A stretch of 64,000 nt of DNA from Sinorhizobium sp. 8-89. Its GTDB lineage: Bacteria > Pseudomonadota > Alphaproteobacteria > Rhizobiales > Rhizobiaceae. Under the pieces are notes generated by a model. The model did no database searches. It had not been told where the DNA came from and saw only the letters and a list, made by a program, of their open reading frames with translations. Below are positions 25,556-34,024 of this stretch, one piece after another (the first letter of the stretch is position 1; every line of letters starts with the position of its first letter). Both the position numbers and the translations under genes were made by a program. Where the stretch lies: assembly GCF_030124325.1 (NCBI RefSeq), contig NZ_JASKLR010000003.1:124001-188000 (forward strand), given 5' to 3'.

Positions 25556-26008
25556 TTAGGTGGAACTGTTGTCGCGCGGCAACCTTCGAGACGCTTCGTC
25601 GATCAGCATGTTGGCGAGCTTCATCCGGACGGTGGCGTTGGCCCTGAACTCCGCCGGCAACCGGTCCGGATGGTTTGCGGCGGCGAAACGCCGTCGTTTG
25701 GCAGCAAGCGTCGCCGCGGTTTCCTGCTCCTCAAGCGCAAGCTCGGCCGCGACCTCGGCAAGGCTGGTGCGTTCCAGGTACTCGGGCATCACCGGTGGCT
25801 GCGTCATCTCGGCCGGTGCAATCTCACGATAGGCGTGCGCCACGGCCTCTGCGGCTACGGACGGTGAGGTGTCGATGACGAAACCTTGCGGGAAGCCCGC
25901 TATTCCGTGCCGGAATGCCTGTTCGCCGACGTCCTCATCGGAGGTTCCGGCCTGCTGCTCCGCCTTCAGTCTCTCGAGCACCGACTGGAACACCGACATG
26001 CCGAACAT
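25556..26008 (-). CDS. Hypothetical protein with J-domain-like C-terminus
   Basis: A 150-residue soluble protein not matched to a named family. The C-terminal half, EQETAATLAAKRRRFAAANHPDR followed by RMKLANMLIDEASRRL, looks like helices II-III of a J-domain: a basic helix, the HPD triplet (about residues 117-119) that stimulates DnaK ATPase, then an amphipathic helix with an NMLIDEA pattern similar to the usual IN-AY. Helix I is less clear. The N-terminal 80 residues are of unknown fold. It could be a divergent co-chaperone. The gene overlaps nothing and converges on the small membrane gene. Confidence 0.7.
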   Translation of the reverse strand: MFGMSVFQSVLERLKAEQQAGTSDEDVGEQAFRHGIAGFPQGFVIDTSPSVAAEAVAHAYREIAPAEMTQPPVMPEYLERTSLAEVAAELALEEQETAATLAAKRRRFAAANHPDRLPAEFRANATVRMKLANMLIDEASRRLPRDNSST

Positions 26009-26116
26009 GACGTCGCCTTCTCAAAAAACATTCATTCAGGGCGAACCGCTTTGCGGGCGCCCGAACGAAGCACCGGTTTTTGGCGATCCTGCCCGATGAG
26101 GGTTACGCGGGCCTGA

Positions 26117-27130
26117 TCACGCTCTGCTTTGTTTCAGGATGAGGTCGTAAAGCAGCTTTGCGCTCGGGGGCAAGGCGCGGCCTTCTGCGGTGATGAGCCC
26201 GTAGGGCTTGATGCGGATGGGGAACTGCGTCTGCAACACGCGAATATCACCGGCGGGCGTCCCGTTACCGGCCACGAGGTTCGCGACGTCGAGGGCGACA
26301 GGGGCGATCGCGTTGGTGTTTCGGACGATCGACAGCGTCAGGATGATCGACGACGTGTTGATGACGGTCGCCGGCAGCCTGACGCCGGCGGAGACGAAGC
26401 TGTCCTCCACCGCACGGCGCAACAACGTGCCCGGCGGCTGGAAAACCCAGTCGTAACCCGGCAAGTCGTCGGCATTGGCGGATGGCTTGTCGAGCAGGGG
26501 ATGGCCCTCGCGAACGATGAGGCAGACTTCCTCGAACCCGATCTCAACCAGATTGAAGAGACGCGGATTGAGATCGTCCGGGATGCGGCCGACGACGAAG
26601 TCGTGGCGCGCCGCCAGGAGCTCGCGTGTCAGCACGTTGCTGTTGTCGATCTGCACATTGATTTCGATGCCGGGATAGGCGGTCGAAACCTGGCGGATGG
26701 CCGGGACGGCTAGATTGAGGGCGGGGCCGGTCACCGAGCCCAGCGATACCGAACCGCCGCTGCCGGTCTTCAATTCGTTGATCTCGCGGGCGGCCTCGCG
26801 CAGTTCGAGAAAGATCGTGCGTGCCCGCCGCGCAAGCGCCTCCCCATAACGGGTCAGTTCGACGCCGCGCGCGACGCGTTCGCAGATCGGCGCCTTCATG
26901 ATTGCTTCGATCTCGGCCAGCATGCGCGATGCCGCCGGTTGCGAAATGCCGAGCGAATCCGCTGCCGTGCTGATGCGACGGTGATCCTCGACCGCCAGGA
27001 TGAGCCTCAGATGATTGATCTTCAGCCCCGACCGAAGGAGGCCGGTATCGAGGAGTTCATCCGCCATCCCTGTGGCATTCGCCCTGCTGTCCACTGTCAC
27101 GGCACTGGTCCCGTTCCTGAAAAGTTTCAA
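26117..27130 (-). CDS. gbpR: LysR-type sugar-responsive regulator GbpR
   Basis: A 337-residue LysR-type regulator with HTH at about 38-75 (LRLILAVEDHRRISTAADSLGISQPAASRMLAEIE) and an effector domain. It is divergent from chvE; in Agrobacterium GbpR sits beside chvE and activates it with arabinose, galactose or fucose, and this arrangement is the same. The long frame uses a TTG at 27130 giving MKLFRNG; an ATG at 27067 giving MADELLDTG is a good alternative, and neither has a clear ribosome site. Effector and target are inferred from synteny. Confidence 0.85.
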   Translation of the reverse strand: MKLFRNGTSAVTVDSRANATGMADELLDTGLLRSGLKINHLRLILAVEDHRRISTAADSLGISQPAASRMLAEIEAIMKAPICERVARGVELTRYGEALARRARTIFLELREAAREINELKTGSGGSVSLGSVTGPALNLAVPAIRQVSTAYPGIEINVQIDNSNVLTRELLAARHDFVVGRIPDDLNPRLFNLVEIGFEEVCLIVREGHPLLDKPSANADDLPGYDWVFQPPGTLLRRAVEDSFVSAGVRLPATVINTSSIILTLSIVRNTNAIAPVALDVANLVAGNGTPAGDIRVLQTQFPIRIKPYGLITAEGRALPPSAKLLYDLILKQSRA

Positions 27131-27153
27131 TAATCACACTGTTTTGGAGTGGT

Positions 27154-27169
27154 ATATCAATTTTGATAT
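27154..27169. promoter_or_regulatory. Candidate GbpR operator palindrome
   Basis: ATATCAA-TT-TTGATAT, a perfect dyad 24 bases upstream of the gbpR start and 201 bases before chvE, in the 239-base divergent gap. A TTGACA at 27191-27196 may be a -35 box for chvE, but its -10 is weak. The dyad suits a LysR-type site near the regulator's own promoter. Confidence 0.5.
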
Positions 27170-27369
27170 GCATGCAAAGCGATATTGTATTTGACAGTTA
27201 TGTCGATTGATTCCAGTTTCCCTTCGATGCGCCAGTGCATGCGGGAGTATGTGGGGCCGGGAGGGCTTTCCTTCACCTTGAACCACCGCCGGGGACCAGC
27301 TCTCCGCGCCGGTGGATCGCTGCGCATAAAGACGGGGCCTGCCGGCTTCAACACTCAGGGAGAGATCTG

Positions 27370-28437
27370 ATGAAATTGATTACTTCGCTTCTCGCAGCCG
27401 CGGCGATTTCCGTCGCGTCCTTCGCTGCACCGGTTTTCGCGCAGGACAAAGGGACGGTCGGCATCTCCATGCCGACCAAGACGTCGACGCGCTGGATCTC
27501 CGATGGCGAGACCATGGAGAAGCTTTTCAAGGAAGCTGGCTACACGCCGGACCTGCAGTTCGCCGATGACGACATTCCGAACCAGCTCGCGCAGATCGAG
27601 AACATGGTCACCAAGGGCGCCAAGGTCCTCGTGATCGGCGCCATCGACGGCACGACGCTCTCCGACATCCTGCAGAAGGCAGCCGACGCCGGCGTCAAGG
27701 TCATCGCTTACGACCGTCTGATCCGCGACTCGGGCAATGTCGATTATTACGCGACCTTCGACAACTTCCAGGTTGGCGTGCTCCAGGCGACGTCACTCGT
27801 TGAAGGCCTGAAGCTCGACAGCGCCACCGAGCCGAAGAACATCGAACTTTTCGGCGGTTCGCCGGACGACAACAACGCCTTCTTCTTCTATGACGGCGCC
27901 ATGTCGGTTCTGCAGCCGCTGATCGACAGCGGCAAGATCGTCGTGAAGTCCGGACAGGTGGGCATGGATCAGGTCGGCACCCTGCGCTGGGACGGTGCCG
28001 TTGCTCAGGCCCGCATGGAAAACCTGTTGTCGTCCACCTACACCGATGCCAAGGTCGATGGCGTTCTCTCGCCGTATGATGGCCTCTCCATCGGCATCAT
28101 TTCGGCTTTGAAGGGCGTCGGCTACGGCTCCGGCGACATGCCGATGCCGATCGTCACCGGTCAGGATGCGGAACTGCCGTCGGTCAAGTCGATCCTTGCC
28201 GGTGAACAGTATTCGACCGTCTTCAAGGACACCCGCGAACTCGCCAAGGTCACGGTCAACATGGTCAACGCGATCATGGATGGCAAGGAGCCGGAAGTGA
28301 ACGATACCAAGACCTATGAAAACGGTGTCAAGGTCGTTCCGTCCTACCTCTTGAAGCCTGTTTCGGTCGACAAGTCCAATGCCAAGGAAGTCCTTGTCGG
28401 CTCGGGCTATTACACCGAAGACCAGATCAACAACTGA
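27370..28437 (+). CDS. chvE: Multiple-monosaccharide periplasmic binding protein ChvE
   Basis: A 355-residue periplasmic sugar-binding protein. Signal peptide [19 protein letters not shown] ending ...PVFAQ, cleavage near 24. The mature part starts [20 protein letters not shown], the ChvE/XylF-like opening, and has [66 protein letters not shown] and [14 protein letters not shown]. Binds arabinose, galactose, xylose, glucose and similar sugars for uptake by GguAB; in Agrobacterium it also signals through VirA and chemoreceptors. ATG 27370 after AGGGAGAGAT. A terminator-like hairpin follows, which probably gives chvE more transcript than gguA. Confidence 0.92.
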   Translation: MKLITSLLAAAAISVASFAAPVFAQDKGTVGISMPTKTSTRWISDGETMEKLFKEAGYTPDLQFADDDIPNQLAQIENMVTKGAKVLVIGAIDGTTLSDILQKAADAGVKVIAYDRLIRDSGNVDYYATFDNFQVGVLQATSLVEGLKLDSATEPKNIELFGGSPDDNNAFFFYDGAMSVLQPLIDSGKIVVKSGQVGMDQVGTLRWDGAVAQARMENLLSSTYTDAKVDGVLSPYDGLSIGIISALKGVGYGSGDMPMPIVTGQDAELPSVKSILAGEQYSTVFKDTRELAKVTVNMVNAIMDGKEPEVNDTKTYENGVKVVPSYLLKPVSVDKSNAKEVLVGSGYYTEDQINN

Positions 28438-28453
28438 TCCCGTCGAACATGGA

Positions 28454-28481
28454 GGGTCCGCGATCCGTTGCGGACCCTTTT
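28454..28481 (+). terminator. Intra-operon terminator/attenuator between chvE and gguA
   Basis: GGGTCCGC (28454-28461) and GCGGACCC (28470-28477) around an eight-base loop, followed by TTTTAT. Placed 17 bases after the chvE stop and 58 before gguA; a classic way to keep the binding protein in excess over the membrane parts. Confidence 0.78.
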
Positions 28482-28534
28482 ATCTGGGCGAGGGAGTATG
28501 TAATCTCTCGCAGACTGCCGCTGGAATGCTGAAC

Positions 28535-30070
28535 ATGGACAATATCATTCTCGAAATGCAGGGCATTACCAAGACGTTTCCGGGCGTCAAGGCGCTGGAC
28601 AATGTCAGCTTCAAGGTCCGCGAAGGTGAAATTCACGCCCTCGTCGGAGAAAACGGTGCCGGCAAGTCGACCTTGATGAAGGTGCTGAGCGGCGTCTATC
28701 CCGCCGGAACCTACGAGGGTGACATCCATTATGACGGCGAGGTACGCCGCTTCAGTACGATCTCGGACAGCGAGCACCTCGGCATCATCATCATCCATCA
28801 GGAGCTGGCGCTCGTCCCGCTGTTGTCGATCGCCGAAAACATCTTTCTCGGCAACGAGATCGCCAGCAAAGGCGTGATCCAGTGGCCGCAGACCTTCGCC
28901 CGCACGCAGGAACTCTTGAAGAAAGTTGGCCTGAACGAGTCGCCGGCGACGCTCATCACGGACATCGGCGTCGGCAAGCAGCAGCTGGTGGAGATCGCCA
29001 AGGCGCTTTCCAAGAAGGTTCGGCTGCTGATCCTCGACGAACCGACAGCCTCGCTCAACGAGACCGATTCCGACGCGCTTCTGAAGCTGCTCATGGAATT
29101 TCGCAAGCAGGGCATGACCTCGATCATCATCTCGCACAAGCTGAACGAGATTAAGAAGGTCGCGGACCAGATCACCATCCTGCGCGACGGCGGCACGGTG
29201 GAAACGCTCGACTGTCACAAGGAAAATATCAGCGAGGACCGGATCATCAAGGGGATGGTCGGTCGCGCCATGGAAGATCGCTATCCGCCGCGCGAGCCGA
29301 AGATTGGCGATACACTGCTCGAGGTCAAGAACTGGAACGTCTACCACCAGCATCACCGCGACCGGCAGTTCCTGCACGATGTCGGTTTCAACGTCCGCGC
29401 CGGCGAGGTCGTCGGCATCGCCGGGCTGATGGGCGCCGGCCGCACCGAAACGGTGATGAGCATCTTCGGCAAATCGTGGGGCCACAAGATCACCGGCGAG
29501 GTGACCATGCGCGGCAACCCGGTGGACGTGAGCACGATTCCGCGCGCGATCAAGGCGGGCCTTGCCTATGTCACCGAAGACCGCAAGCAACTCGGTCTCG
29601 TGTTGATCAACAACATCAAGGATAACACGACGCTTGCCAACCTGAGCGCGGTCGCGTCGAGCGGCGTCATTGATGAGCGCAAAGAGCGAAAGGTCGCTGC
29701 CGACTATCGCGCGAAGCTCCGGATCCGCTCGCATTCGATCTATCAGGAGACGGTCAACCTGTCCGGCGGCAACCAGCAGAAGGTGGTGCTGTCCAAGTGG
29801 CTGTTCACCAATCCCGAAGTTCTCATACTCGATGAGCCGACACGCGGTATCGACATCGGCGCCAAGTATGAAATCTACACAATCATCAACCAACTCGCGG
29901 CCGAGGGCAAAGGCATCCTGATGATCTCGTCGGAGATGCCGGAACTGCTCGGAACCTGCGATCGCATCTATGTCATGAACGAAGGGCGCATCGTGGCAGA
30001 GCTTTCGAAGGAAGAAGCAAGCCAGGAATCCATCATGCGCGCCATCATGCGTTCAGGGGAGAAACACTAA
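28535..30070 (+). CDS. gguA: Sugar ABC transporter ATP-binding protein GguA
   Basis: A 511-residue ATPase with two fused ABC domains. Domain 1: Walker [10 protein letters not shown] (about 38-46), signature [15 protein letters not shown] and [12 protein letters not shown]. Domain 2 (from about 285) has a degenerate Walker [11 protein letters not shown] (normal for CUT2 proteins such as RbsA/MglA), signature [28 protein letters not shown] and EMPELLG. The ATG at 28535 ([17 protein letters not shown]) is chosen from known GguA N-termini; an in-frame ATG three codons earlier (28526) is possible. The stop overlaps the gguB start. Drives import of aldopentoses and hexoses captured by ChvE. Confidence 0.93.
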   Translation: MDNIILEMQGITKTFPGVKALDNVSFKVREGEIHALVGENGAGKSTLMKVLSGVYPAGTYEGDIHYDGEVRRFSTISDSEHLGIIIIHQELALVPLLSIAENIFLGNEIASKGVIQWPQTFARTQELLKKVGLNESPATLITDIGVGKQQLVEIAKALSKKVRLLILDEPTASLNETDSDALLKLLMEFRKQGMTSIIISHKLNEIKKVADQITILRDGGTVETLDCHKENISEDRIIKGMVGRAMEDRYPPREPKIGDTLLEVKNWNVYHQHHRDRQFLHDVGFNVRAGEVVGIAGLMGAGRTETVMSIFGKSWGHKITGEVTMRGNPVDVSTIPRAIKAGLAYVTEDRKQLGLVLINNIKDNTTLANLSAVASSGVIDERKERKVAADYRAKLRIRSHSIYQETVNLSGGNQQKVVLSKWLFTNPEVLILDEPTRGIDIGAKYEIYTIINQLAAEGKGILMISSEMPELLGTCDRIYVMNEGRIVAELSKEEASQESIMRAIMRSGEKH

Positions 30071-31284
30071 TGGTCGCCGATACGAGCACCCACACCACCA
30101 AACCGTCGATCGGGGACTATCTCAGGAACAACATCCGCGAATACGGCCTCCTGGTCGCACTCGTAATCATCATGTTGTTCTTCCAGTTCGTGACCGACGG
30201 CGTTCTCTTCAGGCCCGTCAACATCACGAACCTGGTTCTGCAGAACTCGTTCATCGTCATCATGGCGCTGGGCATGCTGCTGATCATCGTGGCCGGCCAT
30301 ATCGACCTTTCCGTCGGCTCGATCGTCGCCTTCATCGGCGCGATCTCGGCGATCATGCTGGTCAAATGGCAAGTGCATTTCGCGATCGTGGTGCCCGCCT
30401 GTCTGATCCTCGGCGGTATCATGGGGGCCGCGCAGGGCTACTGGGTCGCCTACCAGAAGATTCCATCGTTCATCGTCACGCTTGCAGGCATGCTGGTTTT
30501 CCGCGGTCTCACCTATGTGGTGCTCGGCGGACGCCCCATCGGGCCGTTCCCGAAGGAGTTCCAGCTGCTTTCGACGGGCTTCATTCCGGACTTCCTGTCG
30601 CTTTCGGACCCGGCGACCAGCCTCATCAAGAACTATGTGGCGCTGATTGCGGTCATGGCGCTGGTGGCCTACGCCATCTATGCCGGTTTCCGCAATCGCC
30701 GGATCAACGAGCAGCACGGAACCGAGAACGAGCCCTTTGTCTTCTTCGCGATCCAGATGGCCGTCATCGGCGTCGTCGCCCTGTTCCTCGGCTTCCAGCT
30801 CTCAACCTATCGCGGCCTGCCGAACGTTCTCATCGTCATGGGCGTGCTGATCGCCTTGTACACGTTCATCACGACGCGTTCGACGATCGGCCGCCGGATC
30901 TATGCCATGGGCGGCAATGAGAAGGCGGCCAAGCTCTCCGGCATCAACACCGAACGGCTGACTTTTTACGCCTTCGTGAACATGGGCGTGCTCGCTGCCC
31001 TTGCCGGCATGATCATCACGGCGCGCCTGAACTCGGCGACCCCGAAGGCAGGCGTCGGCTTCGAACTCGACGTGATCGCGGCCTGCTTCATCGGCGGGGC
31101 ATCGGCATCGGGCGGTGTCGGCAAGATCACCGGTGCGGTGATCGGTGCCTTCATCATGGGTGTGATGAACAACGGCATGTCGATCATGGGCATCGGCATC
31201 GACTACCAGCAGTTGATCAAGGGCCTCGTGCTGCTCGCAGCCGTGTTCTTCGACGTCTACAACAAGAACAAAGGCAAGGGCTGA
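30070..31284 (+). CDS. gguB: Sugar ABC transporter permease GguB
   Basis: A 404-residue integral membrane permease (BPD_transp_2, CUT2). Hydrophobic segments begin at about residue 25 (YGLLVALVIIMLFFQF), with the family stretches [36 protein letters not shown], a long central loop at about 205-225, and YAMGGNEKAAKLSGINTERL, the loop that docks on the ATPase. The ending GGVGKITGAVIGAFIMGVMNNGMSIMGIG is typical of sugar permeases of this class. The start overlaps the gguA stop by one base (TAATG), so both are translated together. A GGCTGA/TCAGCC hairpin begins at its stop codon. Confidence 0.93.
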   Translation: MVADTSTHTTKPSIGDYLRNNIREYGLLVALVIIMLFFQFVTDGVLFRPVNITNLVLQNSFIVIMALGMLLIIVAGHIDLSVGSIVAFIGAISAIMLVKWQVHFAIVVPACLILGGIMGAAQGYWVAYQKIPSFIVTLAGMLVFRGLTYVVLGGRPIGPFPKEFQLLSTGFIPDFLSLSDPATSLIKNYVALIAVMALVAYAIYAGFRNRRINEQHGTENEPFVFFAIQMAVIGVVALFLGFQLSTYRGLPNVLIVMGVLIALYTFITTRSTIGRRIYAMGGNEKAAKLSGINTERLTFYAFVNMGVLAALAGMIITARLNSATPKAGVGFELDVIAACFIGGASASGGVGKITGAVIGAFIMGVMNNGMSIMGIGIDYQQLIKGLVLLAAVFFDVYNKNKGKG

Positions 31285-31302
31285 CCGGGTCTCCGATCAG
31301 CC
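31279..31302 (+). terminator. Weak hairpin at gguB stop
   Basis: GGCTGA (31279-31284, including the stop) and TCAGCC (31297-31302). Short stem and only a few Ts after; may attenuate read-through to gguC. Confidence 0.35.
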
Positions 31303-31398
31303 TTCATTGAACCAGAAACAGAAATGGGCGGCTCAACGCCGCTAGGTTGGGTGGCGCGAGTCACCCTCGGGCGGTGCATTGTCTGTGTCATGAATGGG

Positions 31399-31455
31399 TG
31401 CAGCAATTCAAAGCGTCACAGCGGGCTTTGTGCATCTGGCACAGCGCTGTAGGTC
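31399..31455 (+). repeat. RIME-like palindromic repeat, module 2 (copy 3, degenerate)
   Basis: Starts GTGCAGCAATTCAAAGCG, then CACAGCGGGCTTTGTGC and ends ACAGCGCTGTAG. The inner arms are eroded compared with 18710-18773. It ends 18 bases before the gguC GTG, inside an operon. Confidence 0.65.
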
Positions 31456-31473
31456 GAAAGGAAGGACAGGAAC

Positions 31474-32469
31474 GTGCTGATTTCTCAGGTCAGGAAGGAA
31501 GATGGATCGATCGCCGTCGCGGTTCGCTCGCCGGGTGAGATGGCACGCGCGGTCAAGGGAGCGGAAAGCGTCTATGCGTTGGCAATGGAGGCGGCCAATG
31601 CCGGCAAGAGCCTCAAGGAGGTGATCGACGCCCGCGGTTTGGGCGACGAGATCGATCTCGAGAAGGCCTATGCGGAAGGGCGGCTTCTTCCGCCGATTAC
31701 ACATCCCGATCCGGCGCATCTTCATCTGACCGGCACGGGCCTGACTCATCTCGGATCGGCCGCGACCCGCGACGCCATGCACAAGAAGACGACCGAGGCG
31801 GCGGAAGAGACACTGACCGATTCGATGAAGATGTTCCGCATGGGTCTCGAGGGCGGCAAACCGAAGCCTGGTGAAACGGGCGTTCAACCAGAATGGTTCT
31901 ACAAGGGCAACGGCACCTCGGCTATCGCGCCCGGCCACGCCCTGGTTTCCCCGGCTTTTGCCGAAGACGGCGGCGAGGAACCGGAAATGGCCGGCATCTA
32001 TGTCATCTCGGACGATGGCGTGCCTTACCGTATCGGCTTTGCGGTCGCCAACGAGTTTTCCGACCACAAGACCGAGCGGGTCAACTATCTCTGGCTCGCC
32101 CATTCGAAGCTGCGCCAAGCGAGTTTCGGGCCGGAAATTCGCATCGGCGTGGCGCCGGAGGATATCCGGGGCACGTCCCGCATCCTGCGGGGCGGCGAGG
32201 TCCTTTGGGAAAAGCCGTTCCTTTCGGGCGAGGCGAACATGTCGCACAGCTTCGCAAACCTTGAGCATCATCATTTCAAGTACGAGCTCTTCCGCGCGCC
32301 GGGCGATGTCCATGTGCATATGTTCGGAACGGCGACGCTTTCCTTCGGCGACGGTATCCGCACGGAGGAGGGGGACATTTTCGAGATCGAGGCCGACGGT
32401 TTCGGCCTGGCGCTCCGCAATCCGCTGGCGATCGCCGGCGATGAAGAGATCACCATACATCAGCTCTGA
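31474..32469 (+). CDS. gguC: GguC, AraD1/fumarylacetoacetate hydrolase-like sugar-acid enzyme
   Basis: A 331-residue protein of the FAH-superfamily AraD1/GguC group. The core WFYKGNGTSAIAPGHAL, AGIYVISDDGVPYRIGFAVANEFSDH and HSKLRQASFGPEI resemble FAH-fold metal-binding enzymes. In rhizobia the gene lies between the arabinose transporter and the two downstream dehydrogenase/dehydratase genes, so it most likely dehydrates 2-keto-3-deoxy-L-arabonate to 2-ketoglutarate semialdehyde; this is by context. GTG start at 31474 preceded by GGAAGGACAGG. An RIME-like repeat lies just upstream, in the 189-base gap from gguB. Confidence 0.85.
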   Translation: MLISQVRKEDGSIAVAVRSPGEMARAVKGAESVYALAMEAANAGKSLKEVIDARGLGDEIDLEKAYAEGRLLPPITHPDPAHLHLTGTGLTHLGSAATRDAMHKKTTEAAEETLTDSMKMFRMGLEGGKPKPGETGVQPEWFYKGNGTSAIAPGHALVSPAFAEDGGEEPEMAGIYVISDDGVPYRIGFAVANEFSDHKTERVNYLWLAHSKLRQASFGPEIRIGVAPEDIRGTSRILRGGEVLWEKPFLSGEANMSHSFANLEHHHFKYELFRAPGDVHVHMFGTATLSFGDGIRTEEGDIFEIEADGFGLALRNPLAIAGDEEITIHQL

Positions 32470-32542
32470 TATATCTGATATACGAGCCCGAGACCGCGAC
32501 GGGGCGGTCGAACGCGACAGAAGACAAGGAGGCTTAAGGCCC

Positions 32543-33976
32543 ATGACACTTCATCAGAACCTGATTGCCGGCGAATGGGTCGGTACGGACGGCGTTGCCA
32601 ATATCAATCCGTCGAACACCAACGACGTCATCGGCGATTACGCCCGGGCGAGCGCCGACGACGCGAAGGCCGCGATCGCGGCGGCGAAGGCAGCGTTCCC
32701 GGCTTGGTCGCGCTCCGGCATCCTCGAGCGCCACGCGATCCTGAAGAAGACCGCCGATGAGATCCTGGCGCGCAAGGATGAGCTTGGCCGGTTGTTGTCG
32801 CGCGAAGAGGGCAAGACGCTTGCCGAGGGCATTGGCGAGACGGTTCGCGCCGGTCAGATCTTCGAATTCTTTGCCGGCGAGGCCTTGCGGCTTGCCGGCG
32901 AGGTGCTGCCGTCGGTCAGGCCGAATATCGGTGTCGAGATCACCCGCGAGCCGGTCGGCGTCGTCGGCATCATCACTCCGTGGAACTTCCCGATCGCCAT
33001 TCCCGCCTGGAAGGTCGCTCCGGCGCTCTGCTACGGCAACACGGTCGTGTTCAAGCCGGCGGAACTGGTGCCTGGCTGCTCTTGGGCGATCGTCGATATC
33101 CTCCACCGCGCGGGTCTGCCGAAGGGCGTCCTGAACCTCGTTATGGGGAAGGGCTCGGTCGTCGGGCAGGCGATGCTCGACAGCCCGGACGTTCAGGCGA
33201 TCACCTTCACCGGTTCGGTCGGTACCGGCAAACGCGTGGCAGCCGCCTCGATCGAGCACAACCGCAAATTCCAGCTCGAAATGGGCGGCAAGAACCCGTT
33301 CGTCGTGCTCGACGATGCCGATCTTTCGGTCGCCGTCGAGGCTGCGGTCAATTCCGCCTTCTTTTCGACCGGCCAACGCTGCACCGCCTCCTCGCGGATC
33401 ATTGTCACCGAGGGCATCCACGACCGGTTCGTCGCCGCCATGGGCGAGCGGATCAAGGGTCTCGTCGTCGATGACGCCTTGAAGGCTGGCACCCATATCG
33501 GTCCGGTGGTCGATCAGAGCCAGCTCAACCAGGACACCGACTATATCGCCATCGGCAAGCAGGAGGGCGCCAAGCTCGCCTTCGGCGGCGAGCTGATCTC
33601 GCGCGACACGCCCGGCTTCTATCTGCAGCCGGCGCTGTTCACCGAAGCGACCAATCAGATGCGGATCTCCCGCGAAGAAATCTTCGGTCCGGTCGCGGCG
33701 GTGATCCGGGTGAGGGACTACGATGAGGCGCTCAGCGTCGCCAACGACACGCCGTTCGGGCTCTCCTCCGGCATCGCCACCACCAGCCTAAAGCATGCGA
33801 CGCATTTCAAGCGCAATGCCGAGGCCGGCATGGTGATGGTCAACCTGCCGACAGCGGGCGTCGATTTCCACGTGCCCTTCGGCGGCCGCAAGGGCTCGTC
33901 CTACGGCTCGCGTGAGCAGGGCAAATACGCCGCCGAATTCTACACAACAGTCAAGACAGCCTACACGCTGGCCTAA
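32543..33976 (+). CDS. 2-ketoglutarate semialdehyde dehydrogenase (aldehyde dehydrogenase family)
   Basis: A 477-residue NAD(P)-dependent aldehyde dehydrogenase. It has GIITPWNFPIAIPAWKVAPAL (about 145-165), FKPAE with the conserved Lys, FTGSVGTGKRV (cofactor loop), the general base Glu in LEMGGKNPFVV, and the catalytic Cys in FFSTGQRCTASSR (about 275-287), plus EEIFGPVAAVI. Placement after gguC and before an IlvD-family dehydratase fits conversion of 2-ketoglutarate semialdehyde to 2-ketoglutarate, the last step of oxidative arabinose use; the S. meliloti counterpart is araE as I recall. ATG 32543 after AAGGAGGC. The stop codon forms the loop of a perfect hairpin. Confidence 0.87.
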   Translation: MTLHQNLIAGEWVGTDGVANINPSNTNDVIGDYARASADDAKAAIAAAKAAFPAWSRSGILERHAILKKTADEILARKDELGRLLSREEGKTLAEGIGETVRAGQIFEFFAGEALRLAGEVLPSVRPNIGVEITREPVGVVGIITPWNFPIAIPAWKVAPALCYGNTVVFKPAELVPGCSWAIVDILHRAGLPKGVLNLVMGKGSVVGQAMLDSPDVQAITFTGSVGTGKRVAAASIEHNRKFQLEMGGKNPFVVLDDADLSVAVEAAVNSAFFSTGQRCTASSRIIVTEGIHDRFVAAMGERIKGLVVDDALKAGTHIGPVVDQSQLNQDTDYIAIGKQEGAKLAFGGELISRDTPGFYLQPALFTEATNQMRISREEIFGPVAAVIRVRDYDEALSVANDTPFGLSSGIATTSLKHATHFKRNAEAGMVMVNLPTAGVDFHVPFGGRKGSSYGSREQGKYAAEFYTTVKTAYTLA

Positions 33977-33991
33977 GGCCAGCGTGGTTTT
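33964..33991 (+). terminator. Hairpin with the stop codon as its loop
   Basis: CACGCTGGCC (33964-33973), loop TAA (33974-33976, the dehydrogenase stop), GGCCAGCGTG (33977-33986), then GTTTTG. Ten perfect pairs; terminator-like but inside the operon, 38 bases before the dehydratase start. Confidence 0.72.
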
Positions 33992-34024
33992 GCCCGCTTG
34001 CGATGCGGGGTTAAAGAGGAAACG

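Noticed and set aside
31871-33976. 701-codon plus-strand frame covering gguC and the dehydrogenase
   Set aside because: The first 224 codons are shadow of gguC in another frame; the real dehydrogenase begins at 32543 with AAGGAGGC.
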